From: an uncultured Pelagibacteraceae bacterium
GTDB taxonomy: Bacteria > Pseudomonadota > Alphaproteobacteria > Pelagibacterales > Pelagibacteraceae
Direction of reading: 5' to 3'
Assembly (NCBI GenBank): GCA_902536085.1
Contig: CACAWF010000007.1
Location: 1-46,914 of the forward strand
Length of the DNA: 46,914 bases
Of the stretch, positions 1 through 10,180 are shown one piece after another. Both the position numbers and the translations under genes were made by a program. Below the pieces are notes generated by a model. That model was given only the letters and a program-made list of their open reading frames with translations. It did no database searches and had not been told where the DNA came from. How positions within the stretch are numbered: the stretch's first letter is position 1; every line of letters starts with the position of its first letter.

Positions 1-1152
1 AATTTTAAACTTAGTTTAAATCGGATAGAATTCAAAATAATTGAAGAAAATAAGCCAAATAATAATGAGCTAATTAAAATTGATGAGATTACCAAAGTAA
101 CAGAAATAAAGGATTCTATTTTAAATTATAATCGTCTTAATCCAAATCTCAATTTTGATAGCTTTATTCAAGGAAAAAGTAATGATATTGCGCTTTCTTA
201 CTCTAAAAAGGTGTGTGAACAATTATCAAGACATAACCCACTTTATATTTGTGGAGGTGTGGGGCTAGGTAAAACACATCTACTTAATGCCATAGGTCTG
301 AAACTTGAAAGTGAAAATAATGTAATGTTTATTTCAGCAGAAAGATTTATGTATCATTTTATTAAATCGATAAAAAAAAACGATATGGTAAATTTTAAAG
401 ATTTTTTCAGAAAATCCTCAGTTTTCATAATTGACGACATACAATTCATAAGCGGTAAAGAAAGCCTTCAAGAGGAGTTTTTTCATACTTTTAATAGTTT
501 AATGGATAAAGGATCGCAAATAATTATTTCTTCTGATAGATCTCCAACAAAATTAGATAGAGTTCAAGATAGAATTAAATCAAGATTAGCTGGAGGCTTG
601 GTAGTCGATATCGAAGCACCGGATTTAGAACTTAAGGTAAAAATTATAAAAAAAAAGGTAGAGGAAATTCAAAATCAATTTAAAGAAAGTATAAATTTAA
701 GTGAAGAAGTTATAAATTATATTGCTGCAGAAAGTAAAACAAATATTAGAGAACTAATCGGAATATTAAACAGAGTTATTGCTTTCAGCAGGGTTCATAA
801 TAAAGTTTTGACTATAAACGACTGTAAAAATATTTTAAAAGATGTCTTCAATCAAATAAAAATTGTAACAGTAGACAAAATTCAGAATGTCGTGTCTAAT
901 TTTTTTAACATAGGTTTAAGTGAAATGCTTTCACAAAGGCGATCTAGACCACTTGCAAGACCACGACAGATTGCTATGTACTTAGCAAAAAAAATGACAA
1001 CTAGATCTTTACCAGAGATCGGAAGACGATTTGCTAATAGAGATCATACAACTGTAATACATGCAGTTAAAACTATTACTCGCCTTTCAGAACAAGATGA
1101 TGAAATGAAAAAAAATATTAACTTGATTAAAAGTCTTTTACTAGAAAAGTAA
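1..1152 (+). CDS. dnaA: Chromosomal replication initiator DnaA (5' end outside window)
   Basis: DnaA binds DnaA boxes at oriC and melts the origin in an ATP-dependent way. The frame is open from base 1, so the N-terminal domains are cut by the window edge; a GTG at 211 lies inside the protein and is not the start. Visible are the AAA+ Walker A (GGVGLGKTH, about codon 86), Walker B (FIIDDIQF) and the domain IV signature NRDHTTVIHA near the C-terminus. The residues just before Walker A (LNFDSFIQGKSNDIA) match the usual DnaA domain III entry. 383 codons are present of about 450 expected. dnaN starts one base after the stop, so the two are surely co-transcribed. Confidence 0.97.
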   Translation, partial: NFKLSLNRIEFKIIEENKPNNNELIKIDEITKVTEIKDSILNYNRLNPNLNFDSFIQGKSNDIALSYSKKVCEQLSRHNPLYICGGVGLGKTHLLNAIGLKLESENNVMFISAERFMYHFIKSIKKNDMVNFKDFFRKSSVFIIDDIQFISGKESLQEEFFHTFNSLMDKGSQIIISSDRSPTKLDRVQDRIKSRLAGGLVVDIEAPDLELKVKIIKKKVEEIQNQFKESINLSEEVINYIAAESKTNIRELIGILNRVIAFSRVHNKVLTINDCKNILKDVFNQIKIVTVDKIQNVVSNFFNIGLSEMLSQRRSRPLARPRQIAMYLAKKMTTRSLPEIGRRFANRDHTTVIHAVKTITRLSEQDDEMKKNINLIKSLLLEK

Positions 1153-1153
1153 A

Positions 1154-2269
1154 ATGCAATTTACGGTTAAAAGAGATATTTTACTTAGATCTTTAAATTT
1201 TGTTCAAGGCATAGTAGAAAAAAAAAATACCTTACCAATACTTTCTAATGTTTTACTTCAATTGAAAGATAAAAAGTTATCAATTGTAGCTACAGATTTA
1301 GACATAATTTTTTATGATGAAATACCTGATGTAAAAGTAACTACAGAGGGTAGCACTACTACTTCAGCAGCAATTTTATTTGATATTTTAAGAAAAATCT
1401 CATCAAACTCTGAAATTAATTTCGACCTAAAATCCGAAAATAAATTAAGTTTACATAGTGAAAATTCGGATTTTAATTTATTATGTTTACCGACTGATAA
1501 CTTCCCAACATTCAAGGATGACTTTGAAGGAGACGAAATAAACTTAAATAACAATACTTTCCTTAAGTTATTGAACAAAACCAAAATCTCAATTTCAAAC
1601 GATGATACGCGACATTATTTAAACGGTATTTTTCTTCATATTACAGAAGCACACGGTAGAAATTTTTTAACAGGTGTAGCAACTGATAGTCACAGACTTT
1701 CTTCTAGTAGTCTTGAAATTGATAAAAATAGCAATTTTTCATCTGTAATTCTCCCAAGGAAAACTGTTTTTCAGTTATGTACTTTATTAGCAGAGTCACA
1801 AGGTGATCTTGTTATGCAAATTAGTGAAAATAAAATAAAATTCACATTGGGGAAAATCAAACTAATTTCAAAAGTAATTGATGGAAAGTTTCCCGACTAT
1901 AAAAAAGTTGTACCTAGCACCAATAATAAAACTTTAACATTACCTTGTAAGGATTTTATTAACTCAATAGAGAGAGTTGCTAGCGTTTCCCTAGACAGAA
2001 AAGAAGGCGTAAAATTAATTATAAATAAGGATAATGTTCAACTTTCTGTTAATAGCGCAAATTCAGGGGAAGGAAATGAAAAAATTAAAGCTAATTTTGA
2101 CTCAGAAAGTTTAAACATAAGTTTTAACTCTAAATACTTAATTGATATTGCTTCTGAAGTAGAGGACAAAAACATAAAAATGAATTTTAAGGATTCTGTG
2201 TCTCCAGTCTTAATCGAGGATGTTTCAGATAAAAATAGTTTCTATGTTATAATGCCAATGAAAATCTAA
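1154..2269 (+). CDS. dnaN: DNA polymerase III sliding clamp (beta subunit)
   Basis: This is the ring-shaped processivity clamp for DNA polymerase III. At 371 aa it has the normal length for three clamp domains. Family marks include the N-terminal LPILSNVLL stretch, the ATDSHRL segment in the middle domain, FPDYKKVVP, and a C-terminal YVIMPMKI that matches the conserved MPMRL end. The ATG is one base after the dnaA stop, the classic dnaA-dnaN pairing. A 137-base gap follows before gyrB, and the usual recF is not there. Confidence 0.97.
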   Translation: MQFTVKRDILLRSLNFVQGIVEKKNTLPILSNVLLQLKDKKLSIVATDLDIIFYDEIPDVKVTTEGSTTTSAAILFDILRKISSNSEINFDLKSENKLSLHSENSDFNLLCLPTDNFPTFKDDFEGDEINLNNNTFLKLLNKTKISISNDDTRHYLNGIFLHITEAHGRNFLTGVATDSHRLSSSSLEIDKNSNFSSVILPRKTVFQLCTLLAESQGDLVMQISENKIKFTLGKIKLISKVIDGKFPDYKKVVPSTNNKTLTLPCKDFINSIERVASVSLDRKEGVKLIINKDNVQLSVNSANSGEGNEKIKANFDSESLNISFNSKYLIDIASEVEDKNIKMNFKDSVSPVLIEDVSDKNSFYVIMPMKI

Positions 2270-2314
2270 AAAAACCAAAAATCAAAAAAATATTTATTTT
2301 TTGCTTAAAAAGTG

Positions 2315-2343
2315 TTGATATAGAATGTTTTTGGATCATTAAT
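2315..2343 (+). promoter_or_regulatory. Possible sigma-70 promoter for gyrB
   Basis: TTGATA at 2315-2320 and ATTAAT at 2338-2343 are separated by 17 bases in the dnaN-gyrB gap. The -10 is only a partial match, and AT-rich spacers yield such pairs by chance. No better promoter or terminator was seen in 2270-2406. Confidence 0.25.
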
Positions 2344-2400
2344 AAATACTCGAGTTTTTATATTACGTCAATAAATGATATATTCAATTATCTAAAATAA

Positions 2401-4464
<2,064 letters not shown>

Positions 4465-4471
4465 TTTAATA

Positions 4472-5761
4472 ATGAACTTTTCAACTCTTTTTCGAACAAA
4501 AGAGAAATTAAGCTTAGATAAAAATACATTAACTATCCTTAGATATATAGCTATTATCGGCCAAATTTTGGCAATTAGTGTAGTTTTTTATTACTTAAAT
4601 TTACCGTTCCCAATTATAGAAAGTTATTTGATTATTTCTATGGGTTTAGCCACAAACTTGTATCTTCAATTTGGGATAAGAATTAATCAACTGAAAGATT
4701 TTTATGCAGCTCCTTTCCTCCTGATCGATTTGTTACAATTAAGCGCTCTTCTTTATTTGACAGGAGGAATTTTTAATCCTTTTTCATTTCTATTAGTAAT
4801 ACCAGCCATCGTTTCCTCTACATTTCTAAGCATGGGCACAACAATTATTTTAGGCTTAATAACATCATTACTTTTATTAACCATATCATTTTTTTATTTA
4901 CCTTTGCCGGGTGAAGATATGAATTTATTACATTTTCCAAATTTTTATAAATTCGGAATTATTATCTCCATATTGATTGGTTTAATATTTTTAAGTTATT
5001 TCGGAATTCGTTTCTCAGGTGAAAAAAAGAAAACAGAAGAAGCATTTAAAAAACTTCAGGAAGTTATTTATAAAGAATATGAACTAGAGTCTTTAGGTGG
5101 GCAAGCCGCAGCAGCAGCACATTCTCTAGGAACACCTCTAGCTACAATAAGTGTAGTTGCTAAAGAATTGAAAAAAGAAATTGGGGATAACAACGAGCTA
5201 TCTAAAGATATTGATCTATTAATTAGCCAGTCCAAAAGATGTAGTGAAATTCTTAAAAGAATATCAAAAAAACAGATAGAAGAGGATAAATTTTTTAGCT
5301 CGACGAAATTAGAAAATTTACTTGAGGAAATCATAAATTCTTTCAAAGAGACAACTTCTAAAGAAATTATTTTAGTTTCTGATAATGATAAAAATAAAAT
5401 TGATGTTCAAAGGTCAGCAGAAATGATCTATGGCTTAAGAAATTTTATAGGCAATGCTATTAAATTTTCAAAAACTAGAGTTAACGTTTTTCTGAATAGC
5501 AATGATAAAGAAATAAAAATCACAGTGAATGATGACGGGCCAGGGTTCCCTAAAGATATAATTAAAAAATTGGGTGAACCATACATAAGATCCAGATCAT
5601 TAGAGTTAAATTCAAACTCAGGTCTAGGTCTTGGAACTTTCTTAGGTAAAACTTTATTGGAGAGACAAAACGCAAAACTGATGTTTAAAGATGATAAAAA
5701 TTTAGGCGGTGCTTCGGTAGTTATAAGTTGGTCACCAAAAAATATTTTAATTAACGCTTAA
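4472..5761 (+). CDS. regB: Redox sensor histidine kinase RegB/PrrB/ActS
   Basis: This membrane kinase senses the quinone and thiol redox state and phosphorylates RegA. The N-terminal half (about residues 20-180) is a bundle of hydrophobic helices. It carries GGIFNPF (about 98-104), the GGXXNPF motif linked to ubiquinone sensing. The H-box is AAAAAHSLGTPLATI (His about 217). A cysteine in SKRCSEIL (about 257) sits where the redox-active RegB cysteine lies. The N-box (NFIGNAIKFS) and glycine-rich ATP lid (GSGLGLGTF-like) follow. The partner regA lies 3.3 kb downstream beyond an opposite-strand operon. The 3' end overlaps the convergent agmatinase gene by 11 bases. Confidence 0.92.
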   Translation: MNFSTLFRTKEKLSLDKNTLTILRYIAIIGQILAISVVFYYLNLPFPIIESYLIISMGLATNLYLQFGIRINQLKDFYAAPFLLIDLLQLSALLYLTGGIFNPFSFLLVIPAIVSSTFLSMGTTIILGLITSLLLLTISFFYLPLPGEDMNLLHFPNFYKFGIIISILIGLIFLSYFGIRFSGEKKKTEEAFKKLQEVIYKEYELESLGGQAAAAAHSLGTPLATISVVAKELKKEIGDNNELSKDIDLLISQSKRCSEILKRISKKQIEEDKFFSSTKLENLLEEIINSFKETTSKEIILVSDNDKNKIDVQRSAEMIYGLRNFIGNAIKFSKTRVNVFLNSNDKEIKITVNDDGPGFPKDIIKKLGEPYIRSRSLELNSNSGLGLGTFLGKTLLERQNAKLMFKDDKNLGGASVVISWSPKNILINA

Positions 5762-6632
5762 ATTCAAAAGCATATGAAAGGATCTTATAAGCTAATTTTG
5801 CGACTAAAAAGTTATATGAGTCAAATTTTTTTATTGGCGCTAGCTCGTTAATGTCTGCACCAACTATATTTGATATTTGGCAGACTTTCTTAATAATTGG
5901 CAGCACTTCGTCCCAAAATAATCCACCTGGTTCTGGGGTTCCAGTTGCTGGCATAATGCTTGCGTCAAAACCATCTACATCAAAAGTAATATAAACTTGT
6001 TTATTTTCAAATAAATTATCTAATTTCTGTAGATCCCAATTCTTTTTATCTTTAGCCCAAAAAATTTCTATCCTATTTTTATTCTTATTATAAAAATCCA
6101 TTTCAGATTTTGAGAGATTTCTAATTCCAAAAGACACAACTTTTAAATTTTTAAAATCGAGACATCTTTTAATTGCAGAAGCATGAGAAAACTTTTCTCC
6201 TTGATAACTTTCTCTTAGATCGGCATGAGCATCAAAATGAAGAAGAATTAACTCTTTATGTCTTTTAGCAAATGGTTTGATTGATCCTGGAGTAATAGAG
6301 TGTTCTCCTCCTAAAATTAACGGAAATTTATTCTCAGAAAGTATCTTTTCATTAATTTCTGATAATTGATTTAAAGCATCATTTAATTTATTTTTTATCT
6401 TAAACGGTTTTAAAGTTTGAATGCCGATTTCTTTGTATGGCTCTTTGTTTAACTCTTCATCAAATAACTCAACTTGATGAGAAGCCTTAATTATTTCTTT
6501 TGGTCCATTCTTACATCCGCTACCATAGCTCACAGTTTTTTCTAAGCCAAAAGGCACCACAACTACTTGCGACTCAGATTTGTGATTTGCATCAAATCCC
6601 AAAAAACCTTTTTTTTGGTCTAAGTAATTCAT
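5751..6632 (-). CDS. speB: Agmatinase/arginase-family ureohydrolase
   Basis: This is a manganese ureohydrolase, probably releasing urea from agmatine or another guanidino substrate to give putrescine. The metal ligands are intact: GGEHS (His111), FDAHADLR (Asp134, His136, Asp138) and FDVDGFD (Asp218, Asp220). The length of 293 aa is normal. It is last in the polyamine operon, starting immediately after the stop of the DHS-like gene. No arginine decarboxylase lies in the window, so the source of agmatine is unclear and another guanidino-polyamine substrate is possible. The family assignment is firm; the substrate is inferred from context. Confidence 0.88.
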   Translation of the reverse strand: MNYLDQKKGFLGFDANHKSESQVVVVPFGLEKTVSYGSGCKNGPKEIIKASHQVELFDEELNKEPYKEIGIQTLKPFKIKNKLNDALNQLSEINEKILSENKFPLILGGEHSITPGSIKPFAKRHKELILLHFDAHADLRESYQGEKFSHASAIKRCLDFKNLKVVSFGIRNLSKSEMDFYNKNKNRIEIFWAKDKKNWDLQKLDNLFENKQVYITFDVDGFDASIMPATGTPEPGGLFWDEVLPIIKKVCQISNIVGADINELAPIKKFDSYNFLVAKLAYKILSYAFEFKR

Positions 6633-7682
6633 TTAAGACTGAAATATTTGTGAAAAATTTCTTTTTGTTCTCTTTTTCCAATTAGCTCTATGATATGCAT
6701 CACTTGCAATTAATGGCAATACACTCGTAGCTTCAGCAAATACCATTTGTTCTTTTGTAATATCAACTTTTCCCCATGAGCTAGCTTCTTTTAATGTAGA
6801 ACTACTGCAGGCACCATCTCTAGTATCAGCAACAGTTATTTGTATAGCATATTTATGCATATCGACCTTTTTGCCTAACAATTCTGCACAAACAACTGTG
6901 TCCTGAATGAAATTTTTAGGCACTCCTCCCCCAATCATCAGCAGTCCTGATTGCTTTGATCGAAGCTTAATTTCAGTCAACTCTCTAAATTCTCTTATGG
7001 AGTCGATTGTAATATGTTTATCAGGATTTTTTTCTTGATGCATTACAAGTCCAAAACCTGCAGAGCTATCAGTGAAAGCTGGGCAAAATATTGGAACATT
7101 ACTATCATATGCAGTCTCAATTAAAGAACCTTTTTTTTTAGAATTAGATTTAAGATATTTTCCTAACTCTAATATGAATTCTCTTGAGGTATAAGTTTTA
7201 GGTTTTAATGTATTTGCAATATCACAAATAGTTTGGTCACATGCTTGTAGTTCTTCCTCATCTATATAGGTATCGTAAATTCTATCTATATAGTTATTTC
7301 TTAGTTCAGTATCATCTTGAAACTGAGAACCTTGATAATGTTTGAAGCCCAAAGCTTCAAAAAAATCCATGTCTATAATCGAGGCCCCTGTGGCCACAAT
7401 AGCATCAACCATGTTATGTTTTACTAAATCAGTGTATAAATCCATGCATCCACCTGCTGAAGTTGAGCCTGCTAAAGTTAAAAAAATTGAGCAATCTTTA
7501 TCTGCAAGCATTTCATTATAAATAGCTGCCGCTCTGGCTGTATCTCTAGAAGTAAAAGACATCTTACTCATACCATCAATAATTTTACGAGCATCAAAAG
7601 ACTTGATATCGATGTGTTCAACTGGGGAATTAAGTAAAGATTTTTTATTGTGTCCGATATTTGGACTATTTTTTTTATTCAT
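6633..7682 (-). CDS. Deoxyhypusine-synthase-like protein, candidate homospermidine synthase
   Basis: The protein belongs to the NAD-dependent deoxyhypusine synthase family, which transfers an aminobutyl group from spermidine. Bacteria lack the eIF5A substrate; bacterial members have been linked to homospermidine formation. The catalytic lysine is present in SSWGK (Lys305). The NAD-fold motifs TLAGSTSAGG, VATGAS and MIGGGVPKNF are also present. The length of 349 aa is near normal. The gene sits between ornithine decarboxylase (TAATG overlap, one shared base) and agmatinase (no gap). This supports a polyamine role, with putrescine from ODC as the likely acceptor. The reaction is inferred. Confidence 0.88.
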   Translation of the reverse strand: MNKKNSPNIGHNKKSLLNSPVEHIDIKSFDARKIIDGMSKMSFTSRDTARAAAIYNEMLADKDCSIFLTLAGSTSAGGCMDLYTDLVKHNMVDAIVATGASIIDMDFFEALGFKHYQGSQFQDDTELRNNYIDRIYDTYIDEEELQACDQTICDIANTLKPKTYTSREFILELGKYLKSNSKKKGSLIETAYDSNVPIFCPAFTDSSAGFGLVMHQEKNPDKHITIDSIREFRELTEIKLRSKQSGLLMIGGGVPKNFIQDTVVCAELLGKKVDMHKYAIQITVADTRDGACSSSTLKEASSWGKVDITKEQMVFAEATSVLPLIASDAYHRANWKKRTKRNFSQIFQS

Positions 7683-8863
7683 TAAGCTACTAAAGAACCA
7701 ACTTTATCATTAGCATTATCGTACATAGATATAATTGGTTTGTCACTTAATTCGTGAATATCATTTGAGTAAAAACCGTTGAAGTTTGTTCTGAAAGTAA
7801 GACTGTAAGCTCCTAACTGACCTAACTCTATATAGTCACCCTCTTTAATATTATTTGGTAACAAAAAAGGTCCTTTCATGTAATCTAATCCATCACAAGT
7901 TGGTCCAAAAAAACTAAAAGCAGTTTGTTTTTTAGACTGAATTCTTCCGCTTGTAATCATCTTTGATGGTAAAACAAAGTTCGGTGCCCCAGCGTCAAAT
8001 AAAGATCCATATGTTCCGTCATTTATGTAAAGATTATTTTTCTTTCTTAAAATAACTTTCACAATTGTAGATCCACTTTCTGCCACAAGAGCTCTTCCTG
8101 GCTCACATATAATTTCTGGCAATTTATTTAACTTTAAATTATTAATCTCTTTTTTAATTTCATCCATATAATTAATTAATGGTTCAGGATTGAGATCTGG
8201 ATATATAGATGGAAATCCCCCACCAACATTAATTGTATTTGGTACTATTTTTGTTTTTTTAATAATATTTCCAATTTCACGAATTCCTTTTGAGTAAGAA
8301 ATTTTATGCATACATTGAGAGCCAACGTGAAAACTTATGCCAAGTTTTTTTGAATGTTCCTTACATAATCTTACTAATCCTAAAGCTTCAGAGGGAAGCG
8401 CACCAAATTTTCTAGATAGATCTATTTCAGCGTGTTCATTCGAAATTGCAATTCTTACAAATAATTCTAAATCTTTTGCTTGATTAGTAGCTTCTAGAAT
8501 TTTCCTCAACTCATCTTTACTATCAAGAGAAAAGCTTTTAACACCATAATTGAAGTAAGCCGATGATATACTTTCTTTACTTTTAATAGTATGCATAAAA
8601 TGTAATTTCGCATCCAACTTAATTTTATTTAGAAGCTTAATTTCATTTAGAGAGGCAACATCGAATTCATTAACACCATTAGCAATAATCTGTTTAATAA
8701 TTTTTTCGTTTGGATTCGTCTTAACAGCGTAGAGTATTTTTCCAGGAAAATTTTCTTTAAAAAATTTTACGGATTTTTTAATCTCGTTTAGCCGTATACA
8801 ATATACGGGGTAATCTGGTTGTAATGAGTTAACTAATTCGTTAACTGTTTTAAATTTTCCCAT
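7682..8863 (-). CDS. Ornithine decarboxylase (PLP fold III)
   Basis: This PLP enzyme decarboxylates ornithine to putrescine. The alanine-racemase-fold marks are YAVKTN (Lys48, the PLP lysine), HVGSQ, NVGGGFPS and CEPGRALV. FFGPTCDGLD carries the active-site Cys323 and the Asp324 that contacts the substrate amine. The length of 393 aa is typical of the eukaryote-like bacterial ODC group; some members also accept lysine. It is first in the operon, preceded by a GAGGGA ribosome binding site nine bases from the ATG. The leader contains a perfect inverted repeat (8914-8950). Confidence 0.9.
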   Translation of the reverse strand: MGKFKTVNELVNSLQPDYPVYCIRLNEIKKSVKFFKENFPGKILYAVKTNPNEKIIKQIIANGVNEFDVASLNEIKLLNKIKLDAKLHFMHTIKSKESISSAYFNYGVKSFSLDSKDELRKILEATNQAKDLELFVRIAISNEHAEIDLSRKFGALPSEALGLVRLCKEHSKKLGISFHVGSQCMHKISYSKGIREIGNIIKKTKIVPNTINVGGGFPSIYPDLNPEPLINYMDEIKKEINNLKLNKLPEIICEPGRALVAESGSTIVKVILRKKNNLYINDGTYGSLFDAGAPNFVLPSKMITSGRIQSKKQTAFSFFGPTCDGLDYMKGPFLLPNNIKEGDYIELGQLGAYSLTFRTNFNGFYSNDIHELSDKPIISMYDNANDKVGSLVA

Positions 8864-8913
8864 TTCATGTGTCCCTCGTTTAATTACACAAAGATTTTTT
8901 AAAAAATTTAATA

Positions 8914-8950
8914 AAAAAAACCTTATTTATTTCGCGTTTAAGGTTTTTTT
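8914..8950. terminator. Perfect 12-bp A/T-flanked hairpin in the ODC-regA divergent gap
   Basis: AAAAAAACCTTA (8914-8925) and TAAGGTTTTTTT (8939-8950) are exact inverted copies around a 13-base loop. On either strand this reads as a short intrinsic terminator with a T tract. It lies upstream of both divergent genes rather than after a gene, so it may act as an attenuator in the ODC leader. Confidence 0.55.
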
Positions 8951-8987
8951 AACTCTATGTAAAGAAAAAAAGGACATTTTTGTCGTG

Positions 8988-9015
8988 TTGAAATTTTGTC
9001 AACAGTACCTATATG
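8988..9015 (+). promoter_or_regulatory. Candidate regA promoter, possibly leaderless
   Basis: TTGAAA (8988-8993) and TATATG (9010-9015) are 16 bases apart. A start site about seven bases past the -10 falls at the ATG at 9023. That fits the lack of any ribosome binding site there and favours the ATG over the TTG at 8996. Confidence 0.4.
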
Positions 9016-9022
9016 GATCTAT

Positions 9023-9595
9023 ATGAGAACGCAAAAAAACGTCCCAGAGCAGCTGAAATTAGCAGACTTTGCTGATAAATCGCTATTAATCCTTGATGAT
9101 GATGATCCCTTAAGGGGTAGGCTTGCAAGAGCCATGGAAAAGAAAGGATTTCAAATTAAAGAGGCCAAAACAGTAGCCGAGGGTCTTAATATTGCTAAAA
9201 CAGCCCCTACAGCCTTTGCAGTAGTTGATCTTAGGCTTGAAGATGGCAATGGATTGGATGTTGTTAAAGAACTTTCAAAAAATAAAAAAGATAGCAGGAT
9301 TGTAATGCTAACGGGTTACGGGAATCTTCCTACAGCTGTGGAAGCCGTAAAGGTTGGTGCAATAGACTATATCGCTAAACCTGTAGATGCAGACGATGTT
9401 GAGGCGGCTTTATTGGCTTCACCTGAGTCAAAAGCAAAACCACCTGAAAACCCAATGTCTGCCGATAGAGTAAAATGGGAACACATACACCGAGTCTTCG
9501 AATTATGTAATAGAAATGTTTCTGAGACAGCAAGAAGACTTAAAATGCACAGAAGAACTCTTCAAAGAATTCTTTCTAAAAGGTCTCCGAGGTAA
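9023..9595 (+). CDS. regA: Redox response regulator RegA/PrrA/ActR
   Basis: This DNA-binding regulator is phosphorylated by RegB and controls respiratory and energy genes. The receiver domain has the acidic cluster LILDDDDP, the phospho-acceptor Asp69 in AVVDLRLEDG, and the conserved Lys in IAKPVD. A short linker leads to a Fis-type helix-turn-helix (NVSETARRLKMHRRTLQRIL) and a basic tail, SKRSPR, like the family's KRAPR end. I chose ATG 9023 (190 aa) because the family starts close to the receiver; TTG 8996 would add nine residues. It ends two bases from convergent bioY. Unlike most relatives it is separated from regB by an opposite-strand operon. Confidence 0.93.
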   Translation: MRTQKNVPEQLKLADFADKSLLILDDDDPLRGRLARAMEKKGFQIKEAKTVAEGLNIAKTAPTAFAVVDLRLEDGNGLDVVKELSKNKKDSRIVMLTGYGNLPTAVEAVKVGAIDYIAKPVDADDVEAALLASPESKAKPPENPMSADRVKWEHIHRVFELCNRNVSETARRLKMHRRTLQRILSKRSPR

Positions 9596-9597
9596 AA

Positions 9598-10149
9598 CTA
9601 AATTAATTTGTTAATTTTTTTGATTTGATTAATTGCAAAGGTAGCAATTAGTATTTTAAAAAGTTCTGCAAGTAAAAAAGGATGTGCACCCAACTGATAA
9701 ATTGGTTTGTCCCAGCCAATTAAATTACCCAACCAAGTCATTCCTAAAAAATAAATAAAACTTGTTGCAAGCAAAAGTTTTAGAAAGTTTTTTATTACAC
9801 TACTATCATAGGTAAATTTTCCAGAAATATAGACTGCAACCAAGAAACCCAAGAGATAACCCATTGTAGGACCAGTAAAATAAATTAATCCTATACCTTT
9901 TTCTGGAGTTCCTGAAAAAACAGGTAATCCAATAATTCCTTCGAATAAATATAAAGATACAGTTGCTAATCCTAATTTCCAACCAAAACCAATACCTATT
10001 ACTAAAATCACAAATGTTTGCATCGTCATTGGAACAGGATAAAAAGGAATTTTAATTTTTGAAGAAATAGCTAAGACTATGCTTCCAATTAAAGCTAGGA
10101 AAACATATTTTAATATTTTTGATTGTTTTAAATTTTTTACTAATTCCAT
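9598..10149 (-). CDS. bioY: Biotin transporter BioY (ECF substrate-binding component)
   Basis: This integral membrane protein captures biotin. It works alone or with the energy-coupling module EcfT/EcfA. The 183 aa form about six hydrophobic helices. Family marks are KIPFYPVPMTMQTFVIL near the N-terminus, the YLFEGIIGLPVFSG segment and TGPTMGYLLGF. No ecfT or ecfA gene is in the window; the neighbouring ABC ATPase is of a different (ABC-2 export) type. The gene follows that ATPase by 31 bases on the same strand. Confidence 0.92.
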   Translation of the reverse strand: MELVKNLKQSKILKYVFLALIGSIVLAISSKIKIPFYPVPMTMQTFVILVIGIGFGWKLGLATVSLYLFEGIIGLPVFSGTPEKGIGLIYFTGPTMGYLLGFLVAVYISGKFTYDSSVIKNFLKLLLATSFIYFLGMTWLGNLIGWDKPIYQLGAHPFLLAELFKILIATFAINQIKKINKLI

Positions 10150-10180
10150 ATTATTAAATAAACATTTTTTTCATTAAAAT

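Noticed and set aside
211..213. GTG at 211 as the dnaA start
   Set aside because: The frame is open back to base 1 and encodes typical DnaA residues before the Walker A motif.
6633..7682. True deoxyhypusine synthase acting on eIF5A
   Set aside because: Bacteria lack eIF5A hypusination; the neighbours are polyamine enzymes, so a polyamine product is the better reading.
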